27,925 nucleotides of DNA from a virus: IMG/VR virus record IMGVR_UViG_3300028895_000339, positions 1 through 27,925 of that record. One strand, given 5' to 3'. A program made the translations under genes and the position numbers. Below are positions 5,957 through 14,015 of this stretch, one piece after another. The notes under the pieces are model-generated. The model was not told where the DNA came from and ran no database searches. It saw nothing but the letters and a program-made list of their open reading frames with translations. Positions within the stretch are counted from its first letter, which is position 1, and the number at the start of each line of letters is the position of its first letter.

Positions 5957-6833
5957 CAAGGCCCGCGGATGGTGGGTGGAACGCCCGCACCCGCGCACAA
6001 CCAGGATTCACCTCGAGGGACCACCGAGCGCCACATGGTGCCGGTGGTTCCTGTTGCGTTCGGACGCACACCACGACAACCGGCACTGTCGCCGCGACGT
6101 CGAACATCGGCACCTGCAGGAAGCGGAAGAGCGCGACGCGATCATCCTCGACTGCGGTGACCTGTTCTGTGCGATGCAGGGCAAGTGGGACAAGCGAGCC
6201 GATCCGACCAGCCTGCGGGACGAATACCGACTCAACTACCTGGACAGTCTCGTCCGCGAGGCGGCTGCCCTCTACGAACCGTACGCCCACCGATGGGCGC
6301 TGATGAGCCCGGGCAACCACGAGACGAGCATCCGCAAGCGGCACGAAACCGACCTCACCGAGCGGCTCGTCACGACGCTGAACGAACGCACCGGATCGAC
6401 CATCCAGAAGGGCGACTACGCCGGTTGGATTCAGATCCGCCTGCACTTCCCCAATGCGGAACGCGGACGATGCGGCACGTTCCGCATCGCGTATCACCAC
6501 GGGTACGGCGGTGGCGGCCCGGTCACGAAGGGCACGATTCAGTCCAACCGCAGACGGGCGATGCTGCGTGACTACGACCTCGAGTGGATGGGCCACATCC
6601 ACGAATCGTGGGTGCATCGCGACGTGGTCGAGGGGCTCGCCTCAAGCGGCCGTCCGATGTACCAGGACGTGTTCAGTTTGAGGACGCCCGGGTACAAGGA
6701 CGAGTGGAGCGGAGGCAACGGATGGCATGTCGAACGCGGAGCACCGCCGAAGCCGATCGGTGCGTGGTGGATGAAACTGGAATGGTGCTTCCGCCTGGGG
6801 CGGCTGGTGCCGACGTTCGAGGAGGCGAGGTAG
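5943..6833 (+). CDS. Calcineurin-like metallophosphoesterase
   Basis: The product is 296 aa with an ATG at 5943 and CGGAAG just upstream. All metal-binding motifs of the family are present: SDAHHDN (residues 40-46, variant of D-x-H), CGDLF (71-75), GNHE (124-127), YHHG (184-187) and GHIH (217-220). Members use two metal ions to hydrolyse phosphomono- or diesters, and phage members are found near lysis or structural genes with unknown substrates. The first ~30 residues are basic and could be read-in from the overlap; a later start is possible but no ATG lies close before the first motif. No signal peptide is visible, so it is probably cytoplasmic. Confidence 0.85.
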   Translation: MSGPDKARGWWVERPHPRTTRIHLEGPPSATWCRWFLLRSDAHHDNRHCRRDVEHRHLQEAEERDAIILDCGDLFCAMQGKWDKRADPTSLRDEYRLNYLDSLVREAAALYEPYAHRWALMSPGNHETSIRKRHETDLTERLVTTLNERTGSTIQKGDYAGWIQIRLHFPNAERGRCGTFRIAYHHGYGGGGPVTKGTIQSNRRRAMLRDYDLEWMGHIHESWVHRDVVEGLASSGRPMYQDVFSLRTPGYKDEWSGGNGWHVERGAPPKPIGAWWMKLEWCFRLGRLVPTFEEAR

Positions 6834-6834
6834 C

Positions 6835-7023
6835 ATGTGGGCCGCCATCCTCAAGGCGTTCATCCTTGCGTTCCTCGAGTGGCTCGGCGACCGGGCGAGC
6901 GAACCGAGCACGGGCAGGGCTGCAGGTCGCGATGATGCTTTGCGTGACCGGATTCGCAGTCGGGTGCGTGCGGAGCAGGACCGTCTTCGTCGAGCCCGGG
7001 GCTCCGATCAGGATCGGACCTGA
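6835..7023 (+). CDS. Small membrane-anchored protein, candidate inner-membrane spanin
   Basis: The product is 62 aa with an ATG at 6835, one base after the previous stop, behind GAGGCGAGG. The N-terminus MWAAILKAFILAFLEWLG is a hydrophobic anchor followed by a charged, helical, Arg-rich tail (DDALRDRIRSRVRAEQDRLR). The lipoprotein gene at 6932 starts inside it in another frame, the classic Rz/Rz1 arrangement for two-component spanins that fuse the inner and outer membranes during lysis. The tail is short and could be cytoplasmic, so the assignment is tentative. Confidence 0.55.
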   Translation: MWAAILKAFILAFLEWLGDRASEPSTGRAAGRDDALRDRIRSRVRAEQDRLRRARGSDQDRT

Positions 7024-7153
7024 TGCGGTTGGGTACATCTACCATCTCGACGACGCGGGGGAATGGACGCTCAGCAGCGGGCGCGTCGCCATCCCCGAGG
7101 GCTGGTATTGCGTGGCCCCGGAGGATGGGATCGATGGTGGTCAAGAGGACTGA
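6932..7153 (+). CDS. Small lipoprotein, candidate outer-membrane spanin, nested with the previous gene
   Basis: The product is 73 aa from the ATG at 6932. The start MMLCVTGFAVGC gives a hydrophobic run ending in a lipobox-like A-V-G-C, then RSRTVFVEPGAPIRIGPDA. The n-region is very short. A TTG at 6866 in the same frame would add a basic stretch (NRARAGLQVA) and a more usual lipoprotein signal, so the start is uncertain. The mature part (GYIYHLDDAGEW, RVAIPEGWYCVAPED) resembles small lipoproteins that I recall near phage lysis genes. It overlaps the preceding gene by 92 bases in a different frame and the next gene by 20. A lipoprotein here implies a host with an outer membrane. Confidence 0.6.
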   Translation: MMLCVTGFAVGCVRSRTVFVEPGAPIRIGPDAVGYIYHLDDAGEWTLSSGRVAIPEGWYCVAPEDGIDGGQED

Positions 7154-7349
7154 CGAGGGCAAGTGGACCGCGAGCCTGACGCCGGGCACGTGGTTCGCCG
7201 TCGCCCCGATTGCGGCGAGCATCGTGGGCGGCTGGTACGTCCTGCGTGCCGACATGGAGCAGCAGCGTCAGCTGCTCGAGCGGATCGAGCAGAGGCAGAT
7301 TCAGCTTGCCGAGCGGGTCAGTCGCATCGAGGGGCAGATCAATGAGTGA
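7134..7349 (+). CDS. One-span membrane protein with coiled coil (lysis-associated?)
   Basis: The product is 71 aa. I chose ATG 7134 with GGAGG at 7120-7124; ATG 7125 lies too close to that site. The order is a polar N-terminus, a membrane segment (TWFAVAPIAASIVGGWYVL, about residues 19-37), then a heptad-patterned coil (MEQQRQLLERIEQRQIQLAERV). The topology fits an i-spanin or an XhlA-like holin accessory protein, with the coil outside the inner membrane. It is the last gene before packaging and overlaps the terminase small-subunit candidate by 8 bases. Confidence 0.6.
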   Translation: MVVKRTDEGKWTASLTPGTWFAVAPIAASIVGGWYVLRADMEQQRQLLERIEQRQIQLAERVSRIEGQINE

Positions 7350-7650
7350 CGCGCTGGACATGTCGGACGGCCGCGATCGTGCGGCCTTGCGTGCCGGCGT
7401 GTCGCGCGGATGGGGCGTCACGGCCGACAAGCAGCGTCGGTTCATGGAGGCCCTCGACCGGGCGCTCGAGGCGGCGATTGCGGACGGCAACGCCCGCGAC
7501 ATCAACTCGTGCGTGAAGACGCTGGTGTCGATCGTCGGGCAGGTGCAGGCGGACGAGCATCTGGACCGCAAGTACGCCGAGGCCGCCGAGGGCAACCCGG
7601 ACGGCGTGACGAGGATCGTGGTTGAGTACGGCGACGATCAGGCTGGCTAA
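7342..7650 (+). CDS. Putative terminase small subunit
   Basis: The product is 102 aa with an ATG at 7342 behind GGGG and overlapping the upstream stop. It lies immediately before the large terminase gene and overlaps it by 29 bases. The chain is mainly helical: RAALRAGVSRGWGVTADKQ, MEALDRALEAAIADG, RDINSCVKTLVSIVGQVQAD, then an acidic tail. Small terminase subunits are helical oligomers that recognise the packaging site, and proteins of this size and pattern occupy this position in many siphoviruses. No classical helix-turn-helix is obvious, so the call rests mainly on position and helical pattern. Confidence 0.6.
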   Translation: MSDALDMSDGRDRAALRAGVSRGWGVTADKQRRFMEALDRALEAAIADGNARDINSCVKTLVSIVGQVQADEHLDRKYAEAAEGNPDGVTRIVVEYGDDQAG

Positions 7651-8890
7651 GCCGCACGCCGCCCAGCGGCAGGTGATGGCCGAGGCGGGGCGCTACAACG
7701 TCCTTGCCTGTGGCCGCCGCTGGGGCAAGACCGTGCTCGGTGCCAACCTCGCCCTCCGGGCCGCCCTCGAGGGCAAGCCCGTCGGCTGGTTCCACCCCAC
7801 CTACAAGATGCTGGGCGACGTGTGGCGGGATGTGCTCCGCCGGGTGAAGGGGCTGTCGCCCGAGCTCTACACCGTGTCCGTCCAAGAGAAGCGGGTCGAG
7901 CTTGCGACGGGCGGGCTCATCGAGTTCTGGTCGCTCGACAGCCCCGACGGCCCCCGCGGACGCAAGTACGCCCGGGTGATCGTGGACGAGGCGGCGATGA
8001 TCCGCGAGCTCGAGGAGGCATGGACGGCCGCCCTCCGCCCGCTGTTGACCGACTACCGCGGGGATGCGTGGTTCATGAGCACGCCCCGCGGCATGAACTA
8101 CTTCCACCGGCTGTTCATGAAGGGCGGCGACGATGACTGGCGATCGTGGCAGATGCCGACCTCGGCGAACCCGCACATGCACCCCGACGAGATCGAGGCG
8201 GCGCGTGGCGAGTTGCCCGAGGCCGTGTTCTCGCAGGAGTACCTCGCCGAGTTCATCGCGGACGCGGCCAACCCGTTCGGGATCGAGGCCATTCGTCGAT
8301 GCATTCGGGCGGATCTGCCTGACGCTGCCGGCCCGGTCGCCGCATGGGGAATCGACCTGGCCAAGTCGTCCGACTGGACCGTTGCCATTGGCCTCGATGC
8401 TCAGGGCCGCCTGCGGGCTTTCCAGCGGTGGCAGAGCGACTGGATGAACACGGTGGCCCGGGTGTCCGCGATGATTGCCGACACCCCGGCCACCGTGGAC
8501 TCGACGGGCGTGGGCGACGCGATCGTGGAGCAGCTGCAGGCCAAGTGCCCCCTGGTCGAGGGATTCAAGTTCAACCGGACGAGCAAGCAGCAGCTGATGG
8601 AAGGATTGGCCGTGGCGATCCAGCAGGGGCGGATCGGGTACCCTGCCGAGGGCGAATGCAAGCGGTTGATATCGGAACTCGAGATGTTCCGTTATGAATA
8701 CCATGCAACGGGCGTCCGGTACGAGGCCCCCGCCGGCGAGCACGACGACTGCGTCGATGCCCTCGCCCTTGCGTGGCGATGCCTTGCGTCCGGGCCACAG
8801 GCTCCCGTGCTGGACAGCGGGCGGTCGCCCGGGCCGGACGGTGCCGATTGGTGGCAGGATCGGGTCGAGAACGAGGACATGTGGGTATGA
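7622..8890 (+). CDS. terL: Terminase large subunit
   Basis: The product is 422 aa. It starts at TTG 7622 behind GAGGA (7611-7615), because the conserved N-terminal PHAAQRQVMAEA precedes the first ATG. ATPase motifs: Walker A CGRRWGKT (30-37), Walker B VIVDEA (119-124), coupling motif STPRG (153-157). The RNase-H-like nuclease follows with the Asp residues in AWGIDLAKSSDW (D245), VDSTGVGD (D293) and EHDDCVDALALA (D376-D379). The enzyme pumps DNA into the prohead and cuts concatemers. The domain set and length are complete for the Terminase_6/Terminase_1 type. The exact subfamily, and thus cos versus pac packaging, cannot be read by eye. Confidence 0.95.
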   Translation: MSTATIRLAKPHAAQRQVMAEAGRYNVLACGRRWGKTVLGANLALRAALEGKPVGWFHPTYKMLGDVWRDVLRRVKGLSPELYTVSVQEKRVELATGGLIEFWSLDSPDGPRGRKYARVIVDEAAMIRELEEAWTAALRPLLTDYRGDAWFMSTPRGMNYFHRLFMKGGDDDWRSWQMPTSANPHMHPDEIEAARGELPEAVFSQEYLAEFIADAANPFGIEAIRRCIRADLPDAAGPVAAWGIDLAKSSDWTVAIGLDAQGRLRAFQRWQSDWMNTVARVSAMIADTPATVDSTGVGDAIVEQLQAKCPLVEGFKFNRTSKQQLMEGLAVAIQQGRIGYPAEGECKRLISELEMFRYEYHATGVRYEAPAGEHDDCVDALALAWRCLASGPQAPVLDSGRSPGPDGADWWQDRVENEDMWV

Positions 8891-8893
8891 GCA

Positions 8894-11176
8894 ATGGCTG
8901 ACAGCCCGAACCTGATGCACGAGGCCACCATCGGATCCGCCATCCAGGCGTCGCGCCCGATGGCGTACCGCTGCGACCCGCATGAACTGCTCGCCCGCTA
9001 CGGCATGTGGGTTCACCGATGCGTGACCCTGAACGCCTCGGCTGCCGCGTGCGTCCCGATCCGACTCTACACCGTCGACACCTCCGGCGACATGCGTCGG
9101 TACGGCAAGGCCCGCAGCCTCGACGCGGCGACGAAGGCCCACGTTCACGGCCGGCGCGAGGTCGTGCCGTCGCCGTCGGCCAAGGCCGCGATGCGTGGAT
9201 ACGAGGGCGACCTGGTCGAGATCATGGATCACCCGATCCTCGACCTGCTGAACAACATCAACCGCTGGACGGAGGGCTACGGCTATCGCGAGTCGCTGTA
9301 CGCCGACCTTCAGATCTTCGGCCGCGCGTACACGCTGATCGTGGGCACGGGCGAGCCGGAGGAACTGTGGCGGATGCCGCCGCAGAAGATGAAGATCATC
9401 CGCGATCCGGAGGCGTTCGTCGGGGCGTTCCAGTTCGGCGATTCGACCAATCGCGTGAACTACGACCCGGGCGAGGTGCTGTGGTTCCGGCTGTTCGACC
9501 CGGTCAATCCGTGGGAGGGCTACGGGCCGCTCGAGGCATGGCTGAAGACCATCGACTCGATGCACCATGTCGCCGCGTTCCAGGACGAGCTCTTCCGCCG
9601 TGGCGGTGCCCCCGACTACATCGTGACGAGCAAGCGGGATCTCTCGCAGGAACAGAAGCGATCGTTCCGGCGTGAGTGGCGGCGGCTGTTCGGCCGGCTG
9701 TTCCGGCGCGAGGAAACGGTTGGTTTCCTTGGTGGCGAGGACGTGAGCCTGCAGAAGCTGACCGAGTCGCCGCGGGAGCTCGAGTTCACCGCGTCGCAGG
9801 ATCAGCTGCGTGACACGATCGGCCAGGCGTTCGGCGTGCCCAAGGCCCTGCTCACCGCGGACGACGTCAACCGCAGCAATGCGATGGAGGCGAGCAACGC
9901 CCATATGCGGCTGACCATCTGGCCGATGGTGCAGCGGGTGGAGGACGTGCTCAACGAGCAGCTGGTACGCCGGTGGGGCGAGAACCTGTTCATCATGCAC
10001 GAGAACCCGATCCGCGAGGACGCGACGATCCGGATCGCGGATCGGGCGTCGAAGCTGGCGTCGGGTTGGTCGGTGAACGAGGTGCGTGCGGACGACGGGG
10101 CGGAATCGATCGACGACCCGTACGCCGACATCCCGCTGGTGGCGAGCGGCGTCGTTTCTTTGGAGCGGGCGATCGAGCCACCGCAGATGCCGGACTTCGG
10201 CTTGGGCGGCCCGGACGAGCCCGACGATCCGGACGACGACGGCGACGATGAGCCGGACGCCCCGGAAGACGACGACGATCCGACCGCCGAGCAGATCGCG
10301 GACGAGCTCGAGCGTCGGGGATTCCGGATCGTCGCGCCGGTCACGCTCAACGGCTACTCCGGCTGCGGTTGCGGCAAGGCCCAATCACAGCGTGAGATGT
10401 GGCTGAAGGCCGATGTAAGCGGCAAGCCGCGCGAGATCGCCGGCGAGGCGAAGGGCTTGGCCGAGGAACTGGCGGACTTCTTTCGCCTGAAGATCGTGGC
10501 GGTGCTGCCGATCTTCGATCGCGTGGTGGTGCCGCCGCCGCTGGACGTGGTCCTGCCTGAAAGCGAGCGTGCCGCCGAGGAGGCCGAGGTGTCGGCGATC
10601 GCCGAGCCGCACGTCCGCGAGGCGACCCGCCGCGGCGGCCAGAAGGCACTGGACGAGATCGGGGCGGAGGTAGCGTTCGACCTAGACAACGCCCGCGTGC
10701 GTGCGTTCATCGCGGATCAGAGCCGCGTGATCGGCCGGGCGGCGACGGACAGGTGGCGATCGGACATCCGCGAGATCCTGCTGACGGGCACCTCGGAGGG
10801 GTTGACCGTCAATCAGATCGCGGATCGCATCCGTGCATCGACCGATCAGGCCGGATGGAAGGCCGAGCGGATCGCCACGACGGAGATCGGGTTCGCGGCG
10901 ACGGCGAGCCGGGATCAGGCGTACGCCCAATCCGAGATCGTCGTCGGCAAGGAATGGCTGCTCTCAAGCGATGCGTGTCCGCTGTGCGAGGCGATGGCGG
11001 CCGACTTCAACGCGGCCGGCGTCGCGCCCGGCGAGTCGTTTCTCAAGACGGGCAGCGTCTACACTTACGAAGGCGGCCCGCCGAACGGCATCAAGATCGA
11101 CTATCGTGACATTGTCGGCGGCGACGCGCACCCGTACTGCCGATGCACGATCGTTCCGGTGCTGGCGGGCGAGTGA
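8894..11176 (+). CDS. Portal protein fused to a Mu gpF-like (MuF) head domain
   Basis: The product is 760 aa from ATG 8894, three bases after the terminase stop. Residues 1 to about 420 are a phage portal: HPILDLLNNINRWTEGYGY, LYADLQIFGRAY, WRMPPQKMKI, LWFRLFDPVNPWEGYGPLEA, then FGVPKALLTADDVNRSN. An acidic Asp/Glu/Pro linker covers about 434-465 and is followed by SGCGCGK (about 489-495). The C-terminal MuF domain has CPLCEAM (695-701) and ends with HPYCRCTIVPV (746-756). The portal forms the dodecameric DNA gate, and MuF proteins are minor head proteins in or around it. They are usually separate genes, so each portal subunit here would carry one MuF domain. No toxin domain is visible. Confidence 0.92.
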   Translation: MADSPNLMHEATIGSAIQASRPMAYRCDPHELLARYGMWVHRCVTLNASAAACVPIRLYTVDTSGDMRRYGKARSLDAATKAHVHGRREVVPSPSAKAAMRGYEGDLVEIMDHPILDLLNNINRWTEGYGYRESLYADLQIFGRAYTLIVGTGEPEELWRMPPQKMKIIRDPEAFVGAFQFGDSTNRVNYDPGEVLWFRLFDPVNPWEGYGPLEAWLKTIDSMHHVAAFQDELFRRGGAPDYIVTSKRDLSQEQKRSFRREWRRLFGRLFRREETVGFLGGEDVSLQKLTESPRELEFTASQDQLRDTIGQAFGVPKALLTADDVNRSNAMEASNAHMRLTIWPMVQRVEDVLNEQLVRRWGENLFIMHENPIREDATIRIADRASKLASGWSVNEVRADDGAESIDDPYADIPLVASGVVSLERAIEPPQMPDFGLGGPDEPDDPDDDGDDEPDAPEDDDDPTAEQIADELERRGFRIVAPVTLNGYSGCGCGKAQSQREMWLKADVSGKPREIAGEAKGLAEELADFFRLKIVAVLPIFDRVVVPPPLDVVLPESERAAEEAEVSAIAEPHVREATRRGGQKALDEIGAEVAFDLDNARVRAFIADQSRVIGRAATDRWRSDIREILLTGTSEGLTVNQIADRIRASTDQAGWKAERIATTEIGFAATASRDQAYAQSEIVVGKEWLLSSDACPLCEAMAADFNAAGVAPGESFLKTGSVYTYEGGPPNGIKIDYRDIVGGDAHPYCRCTIVPVLAGE

Positions 11177-11385
11177 TGCAGCGGTGGTACGACGACAAGG
11201 CCATGCGAGCGGATCCGTCGCCCATGTCGTGGGTGTCGGTGATCGACGGCGACAAGCAACCGACGCTGATTGCAGTTCAATCGCAGATCTTCGAGCGGAT
11301 CGAATGCGAATGTCGCAGGATCGTGGGCCGGGAGGGTGTTCTGAAGCGTGACGGCCCCGACTGGCGGTACGAGGTAATCCAGTGA
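11176..11385 (+). CDS. Small hypothetical protein between portal and protease
   Basis: The product is 69 aa with an ATG at 11176 overlapping the portal stop (TGATG). The sequence begins MQRWYDDKAMRADPSPMSW, has a strand-like core (VSVIDGDKQPTLIAVQ), and a helix with two cysteines (FERIECECRRIVGRE). No family is recognised. Position suggests a head-assembly or accessory protein. Its stop overlaps the GTG start of the protease. Confidence 0.6.
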   Translation: MQRWYDDKAMRADPSPMSWVSVIDGDKQPTLIAVQSQIFERIECECRRIVGREGVLKRDGPDWRYEVIQ

Positions 11386-12011
11386 ACCGCAAGACCTGCG
11401 TGACGAAGATCGACGGCCGCGGCGAGCGTGCCCTGACGGCTAACATTTCGACCATCGCGGTGGACCGCGAGGGCGACGTGTTGCTGCCGTCCGGCATCGA
11501 CGTGTCGGACTTCAAGGCCAACCCGGTCGTGCTGCTCGGCCACGATGCGTCGGCCCTGCCGATCGGCAAGGCGACGAGCATTCGCAAGACGCCGAGTGCG
11601 GTGGTGGCCGACATGGTCTTCGCCGAGCGGCCGGCGGCCCACCCCGACGCGGCCGAGTGGGTGCCGGACACCGTCTACGATTTGTTCAAGCAGGGCGTGC
11701 TGAATGCGTTCTCGGTCGGGTTCACGATCGAGAACGCCCGGGCGGCGACCCGCAAGGACATCGACCGCCACGGCGAAGGCGTCCGCAGGGTCATCACCCA
11801 GTGGAAGCTGCTCGAGTTCAGCGTCGTCACGATCCCGGCCAACCAGGACGCACTGGTCACCGCGGTCAAGGACGGCCTGCTCGATCGCCGGTCGTTCACT
11901 TACGATATGCTGTCCGACGGGTTGGCCGAGCCGGCCGGCCCGATCACCATGCGGCTTGCGTCGCCGCGTGTCCTCTCGGTCGAGGGGACGAAGACGCTTC
12001 GCCTCCGCTGA
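11382..12011 (+). CDS. HK97-family prohead protease (S78)
   Basis: The product is 209 aa with a GTG start at 11382 overlapping the previous stop. Motifs of the HK97 prohead protease are clear: VVLLGHD with the candidate catalytic His (H54), FSVGFT with the candidate Ser (S111), and KLLEFSVVTIPANQDA (143-157). The enzyme matures the prohead by cutting the N-terminal delta domain of the capsid protein and then itself. It sits directly upstream of the capsid gene, as usual. The C-terminal 50 residues are variable and may be removed by self-cleavage. Confidence 0.92.
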   Translation: MNRKTCVTKIDGRGERALTANISTIAVDREGDVLLPSGIDVSDFKANPVVLLGHDASALPIGKATSIRKTPSAVVADMVFAERPAAHPDAAEWVPDTVYDLFKQGVLNAFSVGFTIENARAATRKDIDRHGEGVRRVITQWKLLEFSVVTIPANQDALVTAVKDGLLDRRSFTYDMLSDGLAEPAGPITMRLASPRVLSVEGTKTLRLR

Positions 12012-12023
12012 GGGGGCACCCGT

Positions 12024-12041
12024 GCGACCGCACTCGGTCGC
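12024..12041 (+). other. Hairpin in the protease-capsid spacer
   Basis: GCGACCG and CGGTCGC form a perfect 7-bp stem with a CACT loop, without a T-run. It lies in the 121-base spacer (12012-12132), the only sizeable gap within the head genes, and nothing else is recognisable there. It may stabilise or process the abundant capsid mRNA. Confidence 0.6.
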
Positions 12042-12132
12042 CGCGAGTTCTGACGCCGGACGCAAGTGTCTGGGCGTGGTTCGAGCGGTACCCGTGGGGC
12101 GGATCTGATCGGTCACATGGGAATCGCTACCA

Positions 12133-13572
12133 ATGCGATGGGATGCTTTCTGTGGCCAGCTCAAGGAGCTCGGCTACGACGGCCCCACCGATCAGTTCAC
12201 GTCCGTGACGGCGTGGCTGCGGGATGAGGGCTACAACACCGAAACCGTGGAGGCGGACGGCAAGACGTTCGACCTCCGGGACATGTTCGACAACCGCCCT
12301 GGCAAGCCGCTCGACGCGAGCAAGGCCGCGAAGCGTGCCGAGTTCGAGGACGAGGTGGATCGTCGTGTGCGTGAGGCGGTCGCCCGCCTCGAGGGTGCCA
12401 AGACCTACAAGGGCGGCGGCGTCGCCCGCGAGGTCAAGCACGAGGTGAAGGTTGGCAACGACCGGCTCACCGACGATCCCCGCGGCGGCTTCAAGTCGGC
12501 CGGCCACTTCTACGCCGAGGTCGCCAAGGCCGGCAAGCGTGACGGTGGCGGGATCCCCGACTCGCTGGCCCGCTGGGACCAGGTGAACAAGGGCACCCTC
12601 ACCGACTACGGCCAGGAGTCCGTCGGTGCCGACGGCGGCTTCGCCGTTCCGTCGGAGTTCCGCGACGCGATCATGTCGAAGGTGATGGGCGAGGACTCGA
12701 TCGCGGCTCGCTGCGATCAGTACACCCTGACCCGCAACAGCATGGCCGTGCCGGACGACGAGACGACCCCGTGGCAGACCAGTGGCGGCATCCTCGCCAA
12801 CTGGGAAGGCGAGGCCGGCACCTACGAGCAGAGCAAGCCCAGCCTCAAGCTGAAGGAGCTTCGTCTCCGCAAGCTGACCGCGCTTGTGCCGGTCACCGAG
12901 GAACTGCTCGAGGATGCGACCGCCATTGAGGCGTTCGTGTCCCGCAAGGCGGCCGAGAAGCTCGACTTCAAGCTCGGCGAGGCCATCTTCCGGGGCAACG
13001 GTGCGGGCCAGCCGCTCGGCTTTCTGAACTCGGACGCTCTCGTCGAAGTCGCCAAGTCCCAGGAGCCGAATGCTCAGACTGCCGACACCCTCGTCCAGTA
13101 CAACATCGAGCGCATGTGGGAGCGGATGTACGCCCCGTACCGTGCCAACGCGGTGTGGTTCGTGCATCACACGGTCGAGAAGGAGCTGATGCGGCTTTCG
13201 TTCTCGGGCCGCGACGACTCCGGCGATGCGGTGGCGAACTCGAGCCCGATCGGCTCGTACATCGCCCCGGGTGGTCTGGCGAACAGCCCGCTTGGTTCGC
13301 TGCTCGGCCGGCCGGTCATCGTCACCCAGCACTGCAACGAGCTCGGCGACGCCGGCGACATCATCTTCGCCGACCTCAGCCAGTACTGGCTCGGCATGAA
13401 GGCCGGCGGGATCGATGCTCAGACCTCGATCCACCTCTGGTTCGACCAAGACGCCGTGGCCTACAAGTTCCGTATGCGTGTGGACGGCCAGCCGTGGCTC
13501 TCCACGCCGATCGCGTCGCGTGACGGATCGGTGACTCAGACGGCCTTCGTGTCCCTGGCTGAGAGGGCTTGA
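12133..13572 (+). CDS. Major capsid protein, HK97 fold
   Basis: The product is 479 aa. An in-frame stop at 12106 and the sequence support ATG 12133, although the ribosome-binding site is weak. The first ~150 residues are the charged, helical delta (scaffolding) domain, with a coiled stretch about DASKAAKRAEFEDEVDRRV and a flexible Gly-rich segment. The HK97 fold follows: GADGGFAVPSEFRDAIM (about 170-186), KPSLKLKELRLRKLTALVPV, TEELLEDATAIEAFV, FRGNGAGQPLGFLNS, FVHHTVEKELMRL, and LLGRPVIVTQHCNELGDAGDI with IIFADLSQYWLGMK. These match Phage_capsid (PF05065) landmarks. The upstream protease probably removes the delta domain around residues 130-160. Confidence 0.95.
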   Translation: MRWDAFCGQLKELGYDGPTDQFTSVTAWLRDEGYNTETVEADGKTFDLRDMFDNRPGKPLDASKAAKRAEFEDEVDRRVREAVARLEGAKTYKGGGVAREVKHEVKVGNDRLTDDPRGGFKSAGHFYAEVAKAGKRDGGGIPDSLARWDQVNKGTLTDYGQESVGADGGFAVPSEFRDAIMSKVMGEDSIAARCDQYTLTRNSMAVPDDETTPWQTSGGILANWEGEAGTYEQSKPSLKLKELRLRKLTALVPVTEELLEDATAIEAFVSRKAAEKLDFKLGEAIFRGNGAGQPLGFLNSDALVEVAKSQEPNAQTADTLVQYNIERMWERMYAPYRANAVWFVHHTVEKELMRLSFSGRDDSGDAVANSSPIGSYIAPGGLANSPLGSLLGRPVIVTQHCNELGDAGDIIFADLSQYWLGMKAGGIDAQTSIHLWFDQDAVAYKFRMRVDGQPWLSTPIASRDGSVTQTAFVSLAERA

Positions 13573-13574
13573 CC

Positions 13575-14015
13575 ATGAGTAGCTCACCCAACGCCAAGTT
13601 CACCGAATACTGCGGCCTGAACGTCTATGACTGGGATCCGGGCGGGACGTCCTACGTGGCGTTCTCCGCCACCTGGCAGTCGCTCGAGGGCGTCGAGCAG
13701 ATCCTGGGTGTTCTGTTCAGCACCACGGCGCTGATCACGGCAGAATCGCAGCTCAAGATTCAGGTTGCGACCGATGCCTCGGGCACCGGCGCGACCGACG
13801 TGGTCGAGGGCACCGCCGGCGACGCCGACGCTGCCGGCGATTACATCGTCGTCGCTGCCAGCCGTGGTGAGTGCATCGCCACTCTTCCCACGGCGACGCA
13901 CTTCATGGTGCTCGGCAAGTCTGCCACTGGCACCGACGAAGGTTCCGGCGTCATTCTGACCTCGACTCCCAAGTACCAGCAGGCCGACCTGCTTGCGAAC
14001 AGCATCGCTCCGTAA
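13575..14015 (+). CDS. Putative head decoration/structural protein
   Basis: The product is 146 aa with an ATG at 13575, two bases after the capsid stop, behind AGAGGG. The chain is rich in Ser, Thr, Ala and Gly with short beta strands (YVAFSATWQSLEGVEQILGVL, QLKIQVATDASGTG, DYIVVAASRGE), like a beta-sandwich virion protein. Its position right after the capsid is typical of decoration or stabilising proteins. It shows a faint resemblance in size and strand order to the next gene product. Function inferred from position. Confidence 0.6.
   Translation: MSSSPNAKFTEYCGLNVYDWDPGGTSYVAFSATWQSLEGVEQILGVLFSTTALITAESQLKIQVATDASGTGATDVVEGTAGDADAAGDYIVVAASRGECIATLPTATHFMVLGKSATGTDEGSGVILTSTPKYQQADLLANSIAP

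Noticed and set aside
7502-10384. Open frame of 960 codons on the - strand
   Set aside because: It runs antisense to the terminase and portal genes, whose motifs are unmistakable. High-GC codon structure creates such long antisense frames; the product is Arg/His/Val-rich with no family pattern.
12127-13587. Open frame of 486 codons on the - strand
   Set aside because: Exact antisense shadow of the major capsid gene.
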